From the IMG/VR virus record IMGVR_UViG_3300043431_000089, positions 1 to 36,490 of that record: a stretch of 36,490 nt of DNA; one strand, 5' to 3'. This document shows positions 22,569 through 30,690 of the stretch, one piece after another. Position numbers and translations under genes: made by a program. The notes below the pieces were generated by a model. It worked only from the letters and a program-made list of their open reading frames with translations. It did no database searches and was not told the DNA's origin. Position 1 is the stretch's first letter, and each line of letters begins with the position of its first letter. The stretch comes from a virus.

Positions 22569-23389
22569 TAAACACCTACAACGTAAAACAAGCACAACTT
22601 AAATACGGGAGTTTTAAGGTTGGCACAGGTAAGGAAGTTATTCTTTTGATTGGTTCGTGCAGGTCTGTAATGTATTTAAACTACTTGGATAAGTGGAATC
22701 GTGAGAATGGCAACAGGTTTACTATTCACCACCTTGACCCTTTCAATTGGAGTTTCGATGCTAACGACAAAATAATTGATTTGGAAACAAGGTTAAAAGA
22801 ACTTGAAACCGATGAAAACTTATTGAACATATTTAAAAGTACGGATATTTATCTGCACGAATACTATCAGCATTTTGGAATGTTTAATTCTAAGGTGATA
22901 AAATCATTCGGACTTAACCCTAAACTTGAAGTTTGTATTCCGAATTTTAATGATTTGTTTATCCTATTCAACGACCTACTAACATTTGACGTAGAATTAA
23001 AAACGCGCGCCAAAGAAGATTTGAGCAAAGGAACATCGCTATCTCAGGAAACGCAGGACATAATGAAATCAAAAGGCGAGGCGGCAATTGAAAAGTTTTA
23101 TGAAGTTTGTAGGCTATCCGATTTGCCTGAAATGGAATTGTACTTTAAAGCTGTACATAAATCAATACGTTTATTTTGGAGTTACAACCATGTAAGCCGT
23201 GATTTTAATTTACAATGCTTTAAACTAATGAACGAGAAGTTTTTGAAATTACATTTAACGGCTGACTATTGGAATGAGATAAGCAACTGGCCGGATATGT
23301 TTGCCAAGCCTTCAACCGGATTAACGCAATACGATAAAGACAACTACGGATTTAATTGGAATGAACCTTTAAAAGAATTGGCGGTATGA
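22565..23389 (+). CDS. Possible WcbI-like polysaccharide biosynthesis enzyme
   Basis: A 274-residue protein. VILLIGSCRSVMYLNYLDKW near the N-terminus resembles the GSCQS-type loop of WcbI-like and SGNH-related proteins of capsule loci, which have been proposed to act as acetyl- or acyltransferases. The rest is helical, with IHHLDPFNWSFD and KLEVCIPNFNDLFILFND patches I cannot place. The placement among sugar enzymes fits. The assignment is tentative, and an unknown glycan-related function is the safer reading. The stop is coupled to the next start by ATGA. Confidence 0.45.
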   Translation: MINTYNVKQAQLKYGSFKVGTGKEVILLIGSCRSVMYLNYLDKWNRENGNRFTIHHLDPFNWSFDANDKIIDLETRLKELETDENLLNIFKSTDIYLHEYYQHFGMFNSKVIKSFGLNPKLEVCIPNFNDLFILFNDLLTFDVELKTRAKEDLSKGTSLSQETQDIMKSKGEAAIEKFYEVCRLSDLPEMELYFKAVHKSIRLFWSYNHVSRDFNLQCFKLMNEKFLKLHLTADYWNEISNWPDMFAKPSTGLTQYDKDNYGFNWNEPLKELAV

Positions 23390-23577
23390 AGTATGAATTA
23401 ATATTTCATAAGGCTAAAAGCAGATTACTAACGGCACGGTTACGCTCTGAATATGGAACATTTCACCCATGTGAAGTATTGAATTATGCTTTTAAAATAT
23501 GTATTGTAACAGCAAGGGCCTCAACAAAATATAACAGATACAAAAGAAAAAATGAAAACACTACAAGAAATATTTAA
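23386..23577 (+). CDS. Small basic protein of unknown function
   Basis: A 63-residue protein starting MKYELIFHKAKSRLLTARL and ending in a run rich in Arg, Lys and Asn (STKYNRYKRKNENTTRNI). It overlaps the next gene by 26 bases. The end of the frame is low in complexity and might be a shadow, but the ATGA link to the previous gene and lack of any other frame in the gap support it. Confidence 0.42.
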   Translation: MKYELIFHKAKSRLLTARLRSEYGTFHPCEVLNYAFKICIVTARASTKYNRYKRKNENTTRNI

Positions 23578-24100
23578 CGGCATAGGAAATCTTACACCTG
23601 TGGATGGTGGGCATAATGACAAGGGAGGACAGATACACACCTACTTAGAAACCTACGACAAACTATTTAAGCCTTTTCAAAATGGATGTACGTTCATGGA
23701 GATAGGTTTAGCAATGGGAAAATCTATTGAGTTGTTTGATGAATACTTTGAAAATTCTAAAATTTATGGGGTTGATTTATCTATTGTATTCGAGCCGTTG
23801 AAATATAAAAATGATGTTCATTTAATAGCATCAGACGGCACGAAGCCCGAATTTTTGCACATGATTAATGATAAATTCGATATTGTTATTGATGACGGCA
23901 GCCACATGACACAAGATCAAATAGATACTTTTAATTTGGTTAAGCCATACATGAAGGCGGGAGGCGTTTACATCATTGAAGATATTCTTGCGCTTGATTC
24001 GCAGAAACATTTATTCAAAGCCATTCACGACAATTGTGAGATTATCGACATGCGAAGTAATGGCAGATTTGATAACGTGCTTTTAGTTTACCGATTCTGA
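23552..24100 (+). CDS. Sugar O-methyltransferase-like protein
   Basis: A 182-residue class I methyltransferase. FMEIGLAMGKSI (48-59) is motif I, IYGVDLS (71-77) is motif II, and FDIVIDDGSHMTQDQI (109-124) carries the DDGSH box of MycE/ElmMI/TylF-type enzymes, which use a metal held by these acids to methylate hydroxyls of sugars. VKPYMKAGGVYIIEDI completes the sheet. Inside a glycan cassette, O-methylation of a transferred sugar is the natural inference. The next gene begins at the last base of its stop (TGATG). Confidence 0.65.
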   Translation: MKTLQEIFNGIGNLTPVDGGHNDKGGQIHTYLETYDKLFKPFQNGCTFMEIGLAMGKSIELFDEYFENSKIYGVDLSIVFEPLKYKNDVHLIASDGTKPEFLHMINDKFDIVIDDGSHMTQDQIDTFNLVKPYMKAGGVYIIEDILALDSQKHLFKAIHDNCEIIDMRSNGRFDNVLLVYRF

Positions 24101-24306
24101 TGTCTGAAGAAAACCCATCTGAAGAAAACCCATACGAAAGAAAATGCTGTTTTGATTGTGGTCATCTTTATTCAGCAGTTTCTTGGTGGTGTGGTTCAGA
24201 AGAAGCGACTGAATATAGAGGCACTAAAATACCGGGATGTTCAAAATGCCCTTTTTGGAAACCTGATTTAGAAATGATTGATAAAAAATGGCAGCCTAAA
24301 AAATGA
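24100..24306 (+). CDS. Small cysteine-rich, probably zinc-binding protein
   Basis: A 68-residue protein with C16, C17, C20, C31, C47 and C50 (KCCFDCG, then GCSKCPFWKPD). The two CxxC pairs suggest a zinc site. Its build is close to the cysteine protein at 21031-21291, though the sequences are not clearly related. The N-terminus repeats SEENPSEENP. Unknown function. The stop overlaps the epimerase start by ATGA. Confidence 0.58.
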   Translation: MSEENPSEENPYERKCCFDCGHLYSAVSWWCGSEEATEYRGTKIPGCSKCPFWKPDLEMIDKKWQPKK

Positions 24307-25013
24307 AAATCCTTGTAACCGGACACACTGGCTACATTGGTCGGCAGGTTTGTGAAGAACTTATTCACATGGGGCATACACCTATCCGGTGTGATTTCCG
24401 GTTTGAAAATACACCAAAGAAAAACCTATTTAAAGCCTACGGAAACCCTGATAAGTTAATTCATTGCGCTTGGTCAGGGCTACCAAATTATACTTCAATT
24501 AACCACTATAACAACGTGCCGGGGCAATATCGGTTCATTGAACACCTTGTCGATTGTGGATTAAAGGATGTAACGGTACTCGGTTCATGCCTTGAAACTA
24601 TCGATATTCAAACACATTACGCACTGGCTAAAAGGTTGTTACGTCAAAAGTTAGAAGAACTACCCATCAATTTAAAGTGGGCGCAATTGTTCTACGTTTA
24701 TGGGGGTAATGATAAACCGTACAAATTAATACCTCAAATCAGGAAGGTTATCGAAAGAGGGGAGAAAACCTTTAGTATTATTGACGCTGAAAGGGATTTC
24801 ATCCATGTTAAAAACGCGGTTCAGGCCATTTGTGATATTGCCTTACAGACCGATGTGACTGGGCGTATTGAGGTTGGAAGCGGTCAGGCTGTTCCGGTTA
24901 TAGACTTCGCAAAACGGTATTTTCATGAAATTGAATTTGTTAAAGATTACCCGGCAAATGATTATGAACCGTTCAGTTATTTTTGTAATTTGCAAAAGTT
25001 GAACACGATATGA
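24303..25013 (+). CDS. NAD-dependent sugar epimerase/reductase (extended SDR)
   Basis: A 236-residue short-chain dehydrogenase of the sugar nucleotide type. GHTGYIG at residues 7-13 binds the dinucleotide; the catalytic triad is S95 (LGSC), Y106 and K110 (THYALAK); RDFIHVKNAVQAI and RIEVGSGQAVPVIDF are typical of the epimerase/dehydratase family. It is shorter than the usual 300 or so residues but the C-terminal substrate region seems present. Paired with the C-methyltransferase that follows, it most likely reduces or epimerises the C4-keto sugar. No activating enzyme is encoded, so substrate would come from the host. ATGA-coupled on both sides. Confidence 0.82.
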   Translation: MKILVTGHTGYIGRQVCEELIHMGHTPIRCDFRFENTPKKNLFKAYGNPDKLIHCAWSGLPNYTSINHYNNVPGQYRFIEHLVDCGLKDVTVLGSCLETIDIQTHYALAKRLLRQKLEELPINLKWAQLFYVYGGNDKPYKLIPQIRKVIERGEKTFSIIDAERDFIHVKNAVQAICDIALQTDVTGRIEVGSGQAVPVIDFAKRYFHEIEFVKDYPANDYEPFSYFCNLQKLNTI

Positions 25014-26164
25014 AATTAGCTGAATGCCTTTGTTGTGGTAGTGCTTCCTTGAATCAGATTTTGGATTGGGGTAGTATGCCGCCTGCCAACAATTATAACA
25101 TCAAAGAAACATTTCCGATTAAATTAAATCTTTGTTCAGAGTGTAAGCATTTGCAGTTAGATGAAAACGTAGACCCTGAAATTCTATTTAAAAACTACCC
25201 TTACTTTTCAGGCACATCAAAAACATCATTAGACTTTTTCAAGGGGTTTGCAGAAAACGCATTGAGATATTTTCCAGAAGCTAAAAACGTTTTGGATATT
25301 GCGTGTAATGACGGGGCGCAGTTGGATGCGTTTAAAGAATTAGGGTTAAGAACTTTTGGTATTGACCCAGCAGAAAACCTCCTTAGTGTTTCTAAATCAA
25401 AAGATCATTTGGTCCATTGTGGAATGTTTCCAGATGAAAGGATGCTTAAAACCACACAGGACATTATCACGGCTCAAAATGTTCTTGCTCACGTTCCCTC
25501 ACCTTTGAAATTCTTACATGGTTGTAAAGAAATAATGCACGAAGATTCTTATTTATTTGTTACAGCTTCTCAGGCCAACATGATAACCGGAATTGAATTT
25601 GATACTATTTACCATGAGCATATTTCATATTTCAATACTCGTTCAATGGAAGCCCTTGTTAAACGCGCGGGGCTTACGCTGGTTGATGTATTTACAAATC
25701 CGATTCACGGCACTTCATACGTGTTTGTTATTAAAATAAATCCAGAGAAAGACCCGGTAGATGTAAGGAAAAAACTTGAAGAAAGTCAAGGCTTACACGT
25801 AGAAGAAACTTATTTAAAATGGGTTGAGCTATGTAAAGAAAAAGCACAACGCACAAAAGAGATAATCGAAAAATACCGCGACCAAGGTTATAGAATTGTA
25901 GGGTGCGGAGCAGCGGCAAAAGGAATCACATTTTTAAATATGAGTAAAACAAAAATGGATTTTATTGTAGATACTACACCAGCGAAGTGGTACAGTTCAG
26001 CAGCGGGAGCGCAAATATACCCATTCGAATATTTAAAATCTTTAACAGATGAAAAATGTTTGTTCGTGGTGTTGGCTTGGAATTTCGATTTTGAGATTAA
26101 ACAGAATGTTTTAAAATACCGCAATAATGAAAAAGATATATTCATTACGACCAATGAAAAATAA
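25010..26164 (+). CDS. NDP-hexose C-methyltransferase (three-domain TylC3/TcaB9 type)
   Basis: A 384-residue enzyme with the full three-domain build. An N-terminal zinc domain has C6/C9 and C42/C45. The methyltransferase core has motif I LDIACNDG (95-102) and the catalytic box YHEHISYF, with Y201, E203 and H204 matching the residues used by TcaB9 for deprotonating C3. The C-terminal Rossmann-like domain has YRIVGCGAAAKGITFL. Known members methylate C3 of an NDP-4-keto-2,6-dideoxysugar from S-adenosylmethionine on the way to branched sugars. Its presence in a phage late operon is unusual. It is coupled to the epimerase before and a tiny cysteine-rich frame after. Confidence 0.85.
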   Translation: MKLAECLCCGSASLNQILDWGSMPPANNYNIKETFPIKLNLCSECKHLQLDENVDPEILFKNYPYFSGTSKTSLDFFKGFAENALRYFPEAKNVLDIACNDGAQLDAFKELGLRTFGIDPAENLLSVSKSKDHLVHCGMFPDERMLKTTQDIITAQNVLAHVPSPLKFLHGCKEIMHEDSYLFVTASQANMITGIEFDTIYHEHISYFNTRSMEALVKRAGLTLVDVFTNPIHGTSYVFVIKINPEKDPVDVRKKLEESQGLHVEETYLKWVELCKEKAQRTKEIIEKYRDQGYRIVGCGAAAKGITFLNMSKTKMDFIVDTTPAKWYSSAAGAQIYPFEYLKSLTDEKCLFVVLAWNFDFEIKQNVLKYRNNEKDIFITTNEK

Positions 26165-26234
26165 TTGTGGTGGCAAGAAAAAAGGTTGCCATTTCCCGGT
26201 TGTTAAATTACCAAAATGTAAACTTGCAGCATGA
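26154..26234 (+). CDS. Possible 26-residue cysteine- and lysine-rich peptide
   Basis: A tiny frame beginning MKNNCGGKKKGCHFPVV, with cysteines at 5, 12 and 22 and a lysine-rich body. It overlaps the C-methyltransferase by 11 bases and the portal start by ATGA, filling the whole gap between them. The ATGA coupling and absence of another frame are the support. It may be a small metal-binding peptide or simply a coupling device that carries ribosomes to the portal gene. Confidence 0.42.
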   Translation: MKNNCGGKKKGCHFPVVKLPKCKLAA

Positions 26235-28360
26235 CACCAGAAGAAATAATGCGTTTTGTTTTACCGGACGTAATAGACAAAATAAAAAACCCTGAGAAAA
26301 GAAAGGCAGACGCAACCGATCAACTGGCTGATGTGCCGGATTTTTACCCTAACTATCGCAAGGTTGTAACTGATTATCGTAATATACGCGTACACGCAGT
26401 TAAACATGTTTACCCATATAAGTTATTCGCAGACCGTAGTCCCAACCAATCACAAGAAGAATGGGAATACGTAAGAGCGAATTTCAGAAAAGTTACCATG
26501 CCCGTGTTCGTTGATTTTATTAATCTTATTCAACGCGCTTTCTTCGATCAGAATTACCAGATTGATTATTCAAATCAAAGAAAAAAAGACGATGAAGAAA
26601 TTGATAAGGATTCATTTGAGTGGTATTTAAAGAATGAAATATGTGAGTATGATTCAATTGACGCGTGGTTAAAGGCTTTGCCGTCAATTAAAATCATTGA
26701 TGCAATGGGTGTTATTGCCGTGCGTCCTGAGATACCTAAAATGAAAATCGTTGATGATGAAGAAATTGTTGACGAAACAGAACTACCTGAACCGCAACCG
26801 TATTATTATTCATGCGAAAGTGTTTTAAAATATGACGAAGATCATTTTTATTTAATTCAAACGGAACGTAAATCACAGGTTAAAGAAGGAAGCAGAACGG
26901 AATGGTCTGGTTTAGTATTTGAATTATACGACAAAGAAAACATTTGGTTCATTACTCAGGTAGGTAAAAAATCTGATTACAAGTTTGAAATAACATTGTT
27001 TTTTAATCATGGATTTGGTTACCCGCCAGTTAAAAAGCTGGACGGGGTTTCGGTAATTGAAGAAGGCAAGCCATACAAACAAAGCCCGTTTCTTTATGCC
27101 GTTGATAATCTTGACCTTGTTTTATTAAACGCTACAAACTTACAGTTAGCGTGTAATAACTCTGTATATCCTATTAAAGTAATGATAGGAAACAAGTGTA
27201 CATTCTCAACACCTGAAGGTATACGCTGTTCTGATGGCGTTATTTTAAATCCGGCAAAAGGCGAGCGTATTACTTGCCCCGGTTGTGGTGGTTCGGGATT
27301 ACAACAAAGAACTTCACCAATTGGTGTTTACTTGGTACGTCCTAAAGGAATGGGTACAGAAGAAGAAAGCCCACAAGATGCTATTCGATTTGTAAGCCCT
27401 GAAGTTCATTCATTAGAGTTCTTAGAAAAAAGAATCAACACGGATGAAAAAAGAGCGCGGGCAATACTACACTTAAAAACAGATCAGCAATCCGGTACAG
27501 GTGAAAACGTTGTTGAATCAGCATCACAAGCAAAATCTACAACGGCATTTATTAAACCGATAAGCGATCAGATTTTTGATGTATTGGAATTTACAATTGA
27601 TTCGATGCGTAAAATACGTTATGGTGTTGATTCAGATATTCCAAACCCTGAAATAATGCGTCCCAATAGTTTTGATTTGCTTACCCATCAAGATTACCTT
27701 AATGAAATATCTGAGGCCATTAAAAACAAACTTCCGGGTGTTGTTATTAACGCAGCTATTGACCGTTACATTAGTTCTCTTTATAGGAATGAGAAAGATA
27801 AATTAGCAGTATATAAATTACTTCGTGAAACAGATTCGTTGCTAATGAATACGGAGGACGAGGTTGCTGCTAAACTTTCGATGCGAACTATTCAGCCTTG
27901 GGAAGAAGTACTACATAATTCATCGGTTATTCTTGTTAACGAATTACAAAACGAGGTTCAGGATTTTTTAAATATTCCGATTGAAACACAAAAGAAACTT
28001 TTAATTAAAAAGGCTCAGGACAAAGCGGGGTTATTGCCACAAATAACTGGCGTTCCTTCTGCTGATTCAATTATAGCGGGGGGAGGGGGATTAGCTGAAG
28101 GAAATCAAATAGACACTCCTATTGATATTGAAGCAGAAGCTAAAGCAAAATTAAAAGGCTCTGTTGGTGGTGTTCAGGGAATACTTGAAATACAAACGCA
28201 GGTAGCGGAAGGGATTACAACGTATGACGCAGGTATTGCGATACTGGATATTATATACGGAATAGACTCCGTTGCATCGAAAAGAATATTAGGAAACAAA
28301 GCAGAGATACAGAAAAAACTTAATGATGGAAATAAATTAATGAGTGGCAAAAATATCTAA
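26231..28360 (+). CDS. Portal protein with zinc-ribbon insertion
   Basis: A 709-residue portal, the ring at the special capsid vertex through which DNA enters. The call rests on length, the helical wing-and-stem composition, the RAFFDQNYQ and DNLDLVLLNATNLQLACNN segments, and the position before the minor capsid gene. A cysteine set C323, C333, C349 and C352 (CPGCGGSG) interrupts the middle; I recall the same CxGCGGxG insertion in portals of Bacteroidota phages. The C-terminal 150 residues are acidic and helical, like portal crown regions. It is 17 bases overlapped with the next gene. It lies far from the terminase. Confidence 0.76.
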   Translation: MTPEEIMRFVLPDVIDKIKNPEKRKADATDQLADVPDFYPNYRKVVTDYRNIRVHAVKHVYPYKLFADRSPNQSQEEWEYVRANFRKVTMPVFVDFINLIQRAFFDQNYQIDYSNQRKKDDEEIDKDSFEWYLKNEICEYDSIDAWLKALPSIKIIDAMGVIAVRPEIPKMKIVDDEEIVDETELPEPQPYYYSCESVLKYDEDHFYLIQTERKSQVKEGSRTEWSGLVFELYDKENIWFITQVGKKSDYKFEITLFFNHGFGYPPVKKLDGVSVIEEGKPYKQSPFLYAVDNLDLVLLNATNLQLACNNSVYPIKVMIGNKCTFSTPEGIRCSDGVILNPAKGERITCPGCGGSGLQQRTSPIGVYLVRPKGMGTEEESPQDAIRFVSPEVHSLEFLEKRINTDEKRARAILHLKTDQQSGTGENVVESASQAKSTTAFIKPISDQIFDVLEFTIDSMRKIRYGVDSDIPNPEIMRPNSFDLLTHQDYLNEISEAIKNKLPGVVINAAIDRYISSLYRNEKDKLAVYKLLRETDSLLMNTEDEVAAKLSMRTIQPWEEVLHNSSVILVNELQNEVQDFLNIPIETQKKLLIKKAQDKAGLLPQITGVPSADSIIAGGGGLAEGNQIDTPIDIEAEAKAKLKGSVGGVQGILEIQTQVAEGITTYDAGIAILDIIYGIDSVASKRILGNKAEIQKKLNDGNKLMSGKNI

Positions 28361-29303
28361 AATACTTCAACAGAAGCTATCCATACTTACCAATGCACCG
28401 GATGAGTTTTTAAGTTCCGTTGAAAAGACTCAAATCAAATTGCTTCGTGAGGTGGAAAGCCTTATGGATAAATTACAATTTGAAGGTGATAAATTAAAGG
28501 TAACGCAAAAGAATTTTTCCATCATTGAACAAATTGATGAACGTCTACGGTTAACATTTAATCGTAGCGAGTATATCAAAGGAATGGAATCGTTTACCAG
28601 TAAGTTTAAGGATTTAGAAAAGCTAAACATTAAATACTTTACTAAAGAATTTAAGGTAAAGATTGGCGACATTGTAAAAACGGTTATTAAAAATGCACGT
28701 AGTCAGGCAACTGAATTGCTCATGGGTCAATCTGCAATGGATGCGGCTTTGTTTAATCCAATAAAAGAAGCCCTTGTTCAGGCGGTAACATCTCAAAGTT
28801 CATGGGGGGATTTAGTTACAAACATTCGAAATATTGCTATTGGCACGGATAAATTTGAAGGCAAGTTATTAAAATACGCCAAACAAATCGCCAGCGATAC
28901 GCTTAACACGGCTGATAGATCGGTAAGCGCATCGGTAATAGCTGAGCTGGGGGCTGAGTTTTGCCAGTACGTAGGCAATGAAAAAGACACGACAAGGTGT
29001 TTTTGCTTAGAGCGATACGGAAAATTTTACCATGTTGAAGAAGTAAAAGCATGGGGCAGAGGCGATTTAAGCGAGGCTGTTCCAGGTGGCTCTGAATGTG
29101 ATATTGGTAAGGGAGCATGGGCTGGAATGTTTAAAGGCACAAACGAAAGCACTATATTTATATGGGCTGGCGGTTATAATTGTAGGCATAGCATTGTATT
29201 AAGAAGCGCGGCCAGCGTACCAACAACAGTATTGCAACGGGCTATTGATGCCGGATATTATAAACCAAGCAAGAAGGAAAAGGAAGCATTAGGATTAGAT
29301 TAA
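28344..29303 (+). CDS. Minor capsid / head morphogenesis protein (MuF-like)
   Basis: A 319-residue protein. The first 200 residues are helical. The C-terminal part carries the cysteine pattern of Mu gpF-like head proteins: RCFCLERYGKFYHVEEV (C219, C221), then GGYNCRHSIV with C280 and H282, which probably hold a zinc ion. Such proteins are injected with DNA or line the portal vertex, and are usually encoded immediately behind the portal, as here. After it a 26-base gap breaks the chain of overlaps that began at the sugar cassette. Confidence 0.76.
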   Translation: MAKISKILQQKLSILTNAPDEFLSSVEKTQIKLLREVESLMDKLQFEGDKLKVTQKNFSIIEQIDERLRLTFNRSEYIKGMESFTSKFKDLEKLNIKYFTKEFKVKIGDIVKTVIKNARSQATELLMGQSAMDAALFNPIKEALVQAVTSQSSWGDLVTNIRNIAIGTDKFEGKLLKYAKQIASDTLNTADRSVSASVIAELGAEFCQYVGNEKDTTRCFCLERYGKFYHVEEVKAWGRGDLSEAVPGGSECDIGKGAWAGMFKGTNESTIFIWAGGYNCRHSIVLRSAASVPTTVLQRAIDAGYYKPSKKEKEALGLD

Positions 29304-29329
29304 ATTTATTAATTTTATAAAAACATATT

Positions 29330-29788
29330 ATGGCAGCGGGTAAATGGAAAATGTACGCTAAAGCGAAGTTAGCAATTGAAAATGGTGAGATAGATTTTAA
29401 TGCACATACATTTAAAATCAACTTGTATTTAAGTACTTCGAATTGTGATACACTTACAACACATAGCGCGCTTACTGATTTAACAAATCAAGTCGCCACA
29501 AACTTTGGTTATACGCAAAATACTAAAGCAGTAACAATAGCCACGTCTGAAGCAGCGGGAACTACCACAGTTGACGAAACAACCAATCCAGTTTGGACTG
29601 CTTCAGGTGGTTCAATAACTGCTCGATTTGCGGTTATTTATGACGATACTCATGCCGATAAAATACCTGTGCTTGTTTGTTTACTTGATACAACTCCGGC
29701 TGACGTAACGGCCACAGATACCAATACATTTACAATCACACAACCAGCAAACGGATTATTTACTAAATCAGGGGCAGACTCTAACTAA
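29330..29788 (+). CDS. Virion protein, beta-rich, function unknown
   Basis: A 152-residue protein, rich in Thr, Ala and Val. The start AAGKWKMYAKAKLAIENG leads into FKINLYLSTSN, and the motif NPVWTASGGSITARFAVIYD is one I have seen in many phage structural proteins of decoration or fibre type. It has no cysteine cluster beyond two residues. It lies between the minor capsid and scaffold-like genes, so it is likely a head decoration or head-fibre protein; that is an inference. It overlaps the next gene by one base (TAATG). Confidence 0.62.
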   Translation: MAAGKWKMYAKAKLAIENGEIDFNAHTFKINLYLSTSNCDTLTTHSALTDLTNQVATNFGYTQNTKAVTIATSEAAGTTTVDETTNPVWTASGGSITARFAVIYDDTHADKIPVLVCLLDTTPADVTATDTNTFTITQPANGLFTKSGADSN

Positions 29789-30690
29789 TGATTACACTAA
29801 CAACAGCGGACACTATCGCAGCGGTTGCCTCCGTAGCATCACAGTTAACATGCACCATGTTTGGTATGGAGTTAAACGGCACAACAGAAACCTACAAAGT
29901 ATTATATCAAGGGCAACTTGCAGCGGCAGCGGCAACGATTTACACAGCCCCAACAAGTAATATTTCTTTTATTAAATCAATTACAATTGTAAACAATGAT
30001 ACAGCTGCAAGGACGTTTAGTTTATACAGGGGTGGTACGGCTGCGACAAATAAAATAACACCAACATTTGAAATACAGGCAGGTGGTCAGGCTGTTTATG
30101 AAGATGGGCGTGGTTGGATGTTTTACACTTCAACCGGAATACTTTTAAGCGGAGCAACACCTTTAAAACAGTTTGATTCAGCTATGTTTTTAACGGGCTG
30201 TAAGGCTGAAACATTCCCAAGGCATTTAACGACAGAAATTAACACCGCCTTACTTTCAACCGGTAGGTTATCGCTTGAAGCGATAGTAATAATGCAGGGC
30301 GAGCTATTAACGTCTATAAGTTTTTGGAGCGCAACAACAGCCGCTGGAACACCAACAAATCAATTGTTTGGTTTATACGATAGTAGTTTAAACCTTTTAC
30401 GCGCAACAAATAATGACACTACAACAGCGTGGGCTGCCAACACAAGAAAAACGCTAAGTCTTACAAGCACATTTACCACTACATATTCAGGGCTTTACTA
30501 CTTGGGTATTATGGTTACAGCTACAACAGTACCAACCATTAAAGGGTTTGAGGCAAGAATTAACGGAGCCTTAAATGCCGCTGCTCCATCAATGGGTGGA
30601 ACGTCAACAACAGGGTTAACAACATCTTTACCAAATCCGGCAGCCGCGCCCGGAACAGTAACTACAAGCGCGTGGGGATGCGTGAACTAA
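29788..30690 (+). CDS. Virion decoration or head-fibre protein
   Basis: A 300-residue protein, beta-rich and low in charge. Residues 37-125 (YKVLYQGQLAAAAATIYTA onward, with ITIVNNDTAARTFSLYRGG) form a domain I recognise from phage virion proteins. The second half (SLEAIVIMQGELLTSISFW, then TYSGLYYLGIMVTA) is another beta domain. It has very few Lys and Arg, as is usual for exposed fibre parts. It follows the previous gene with no gap and precedes a repeat protein, so the three likely act together on the virion. Exact function unknown. Confidence 0.6.
   Translation: MITLTTADTIAAVASVASQLTCTMFGMELNGTTETYKVLYQGQLAAAAATIYTAPTSNISFIKSITIVNNDTAARTFSLYRGGTAATNKITPTFEIQAGGQAVYEDGRGWMFYTSTGILLSGATPLKQFDSAMFLTGCKAETFPRHLTTEINTALLSTGRLSLEAIVIMQGELLTSISFWSATTAAGTPTNQLFGLYDSSLNLLRATNNDTTTAWAANTRKTLSLTSTFTTTYSGLYYLGIMVTATTVPTIKGFEARINGALNAAAPSMGGTSTTGLTTSLPNPAAAPGTVTTSAWGCVN

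Noticed and set aside
17528-26164. Reading the glycosyltransferases and methyltransferases as a DNA base-modification system.
   Set aside because: No hydroxymethylase, thymidylate synthase homologue or DNA-targeting domain is present, and the C-methyltransferase and SDR act on sugar nucleotides.
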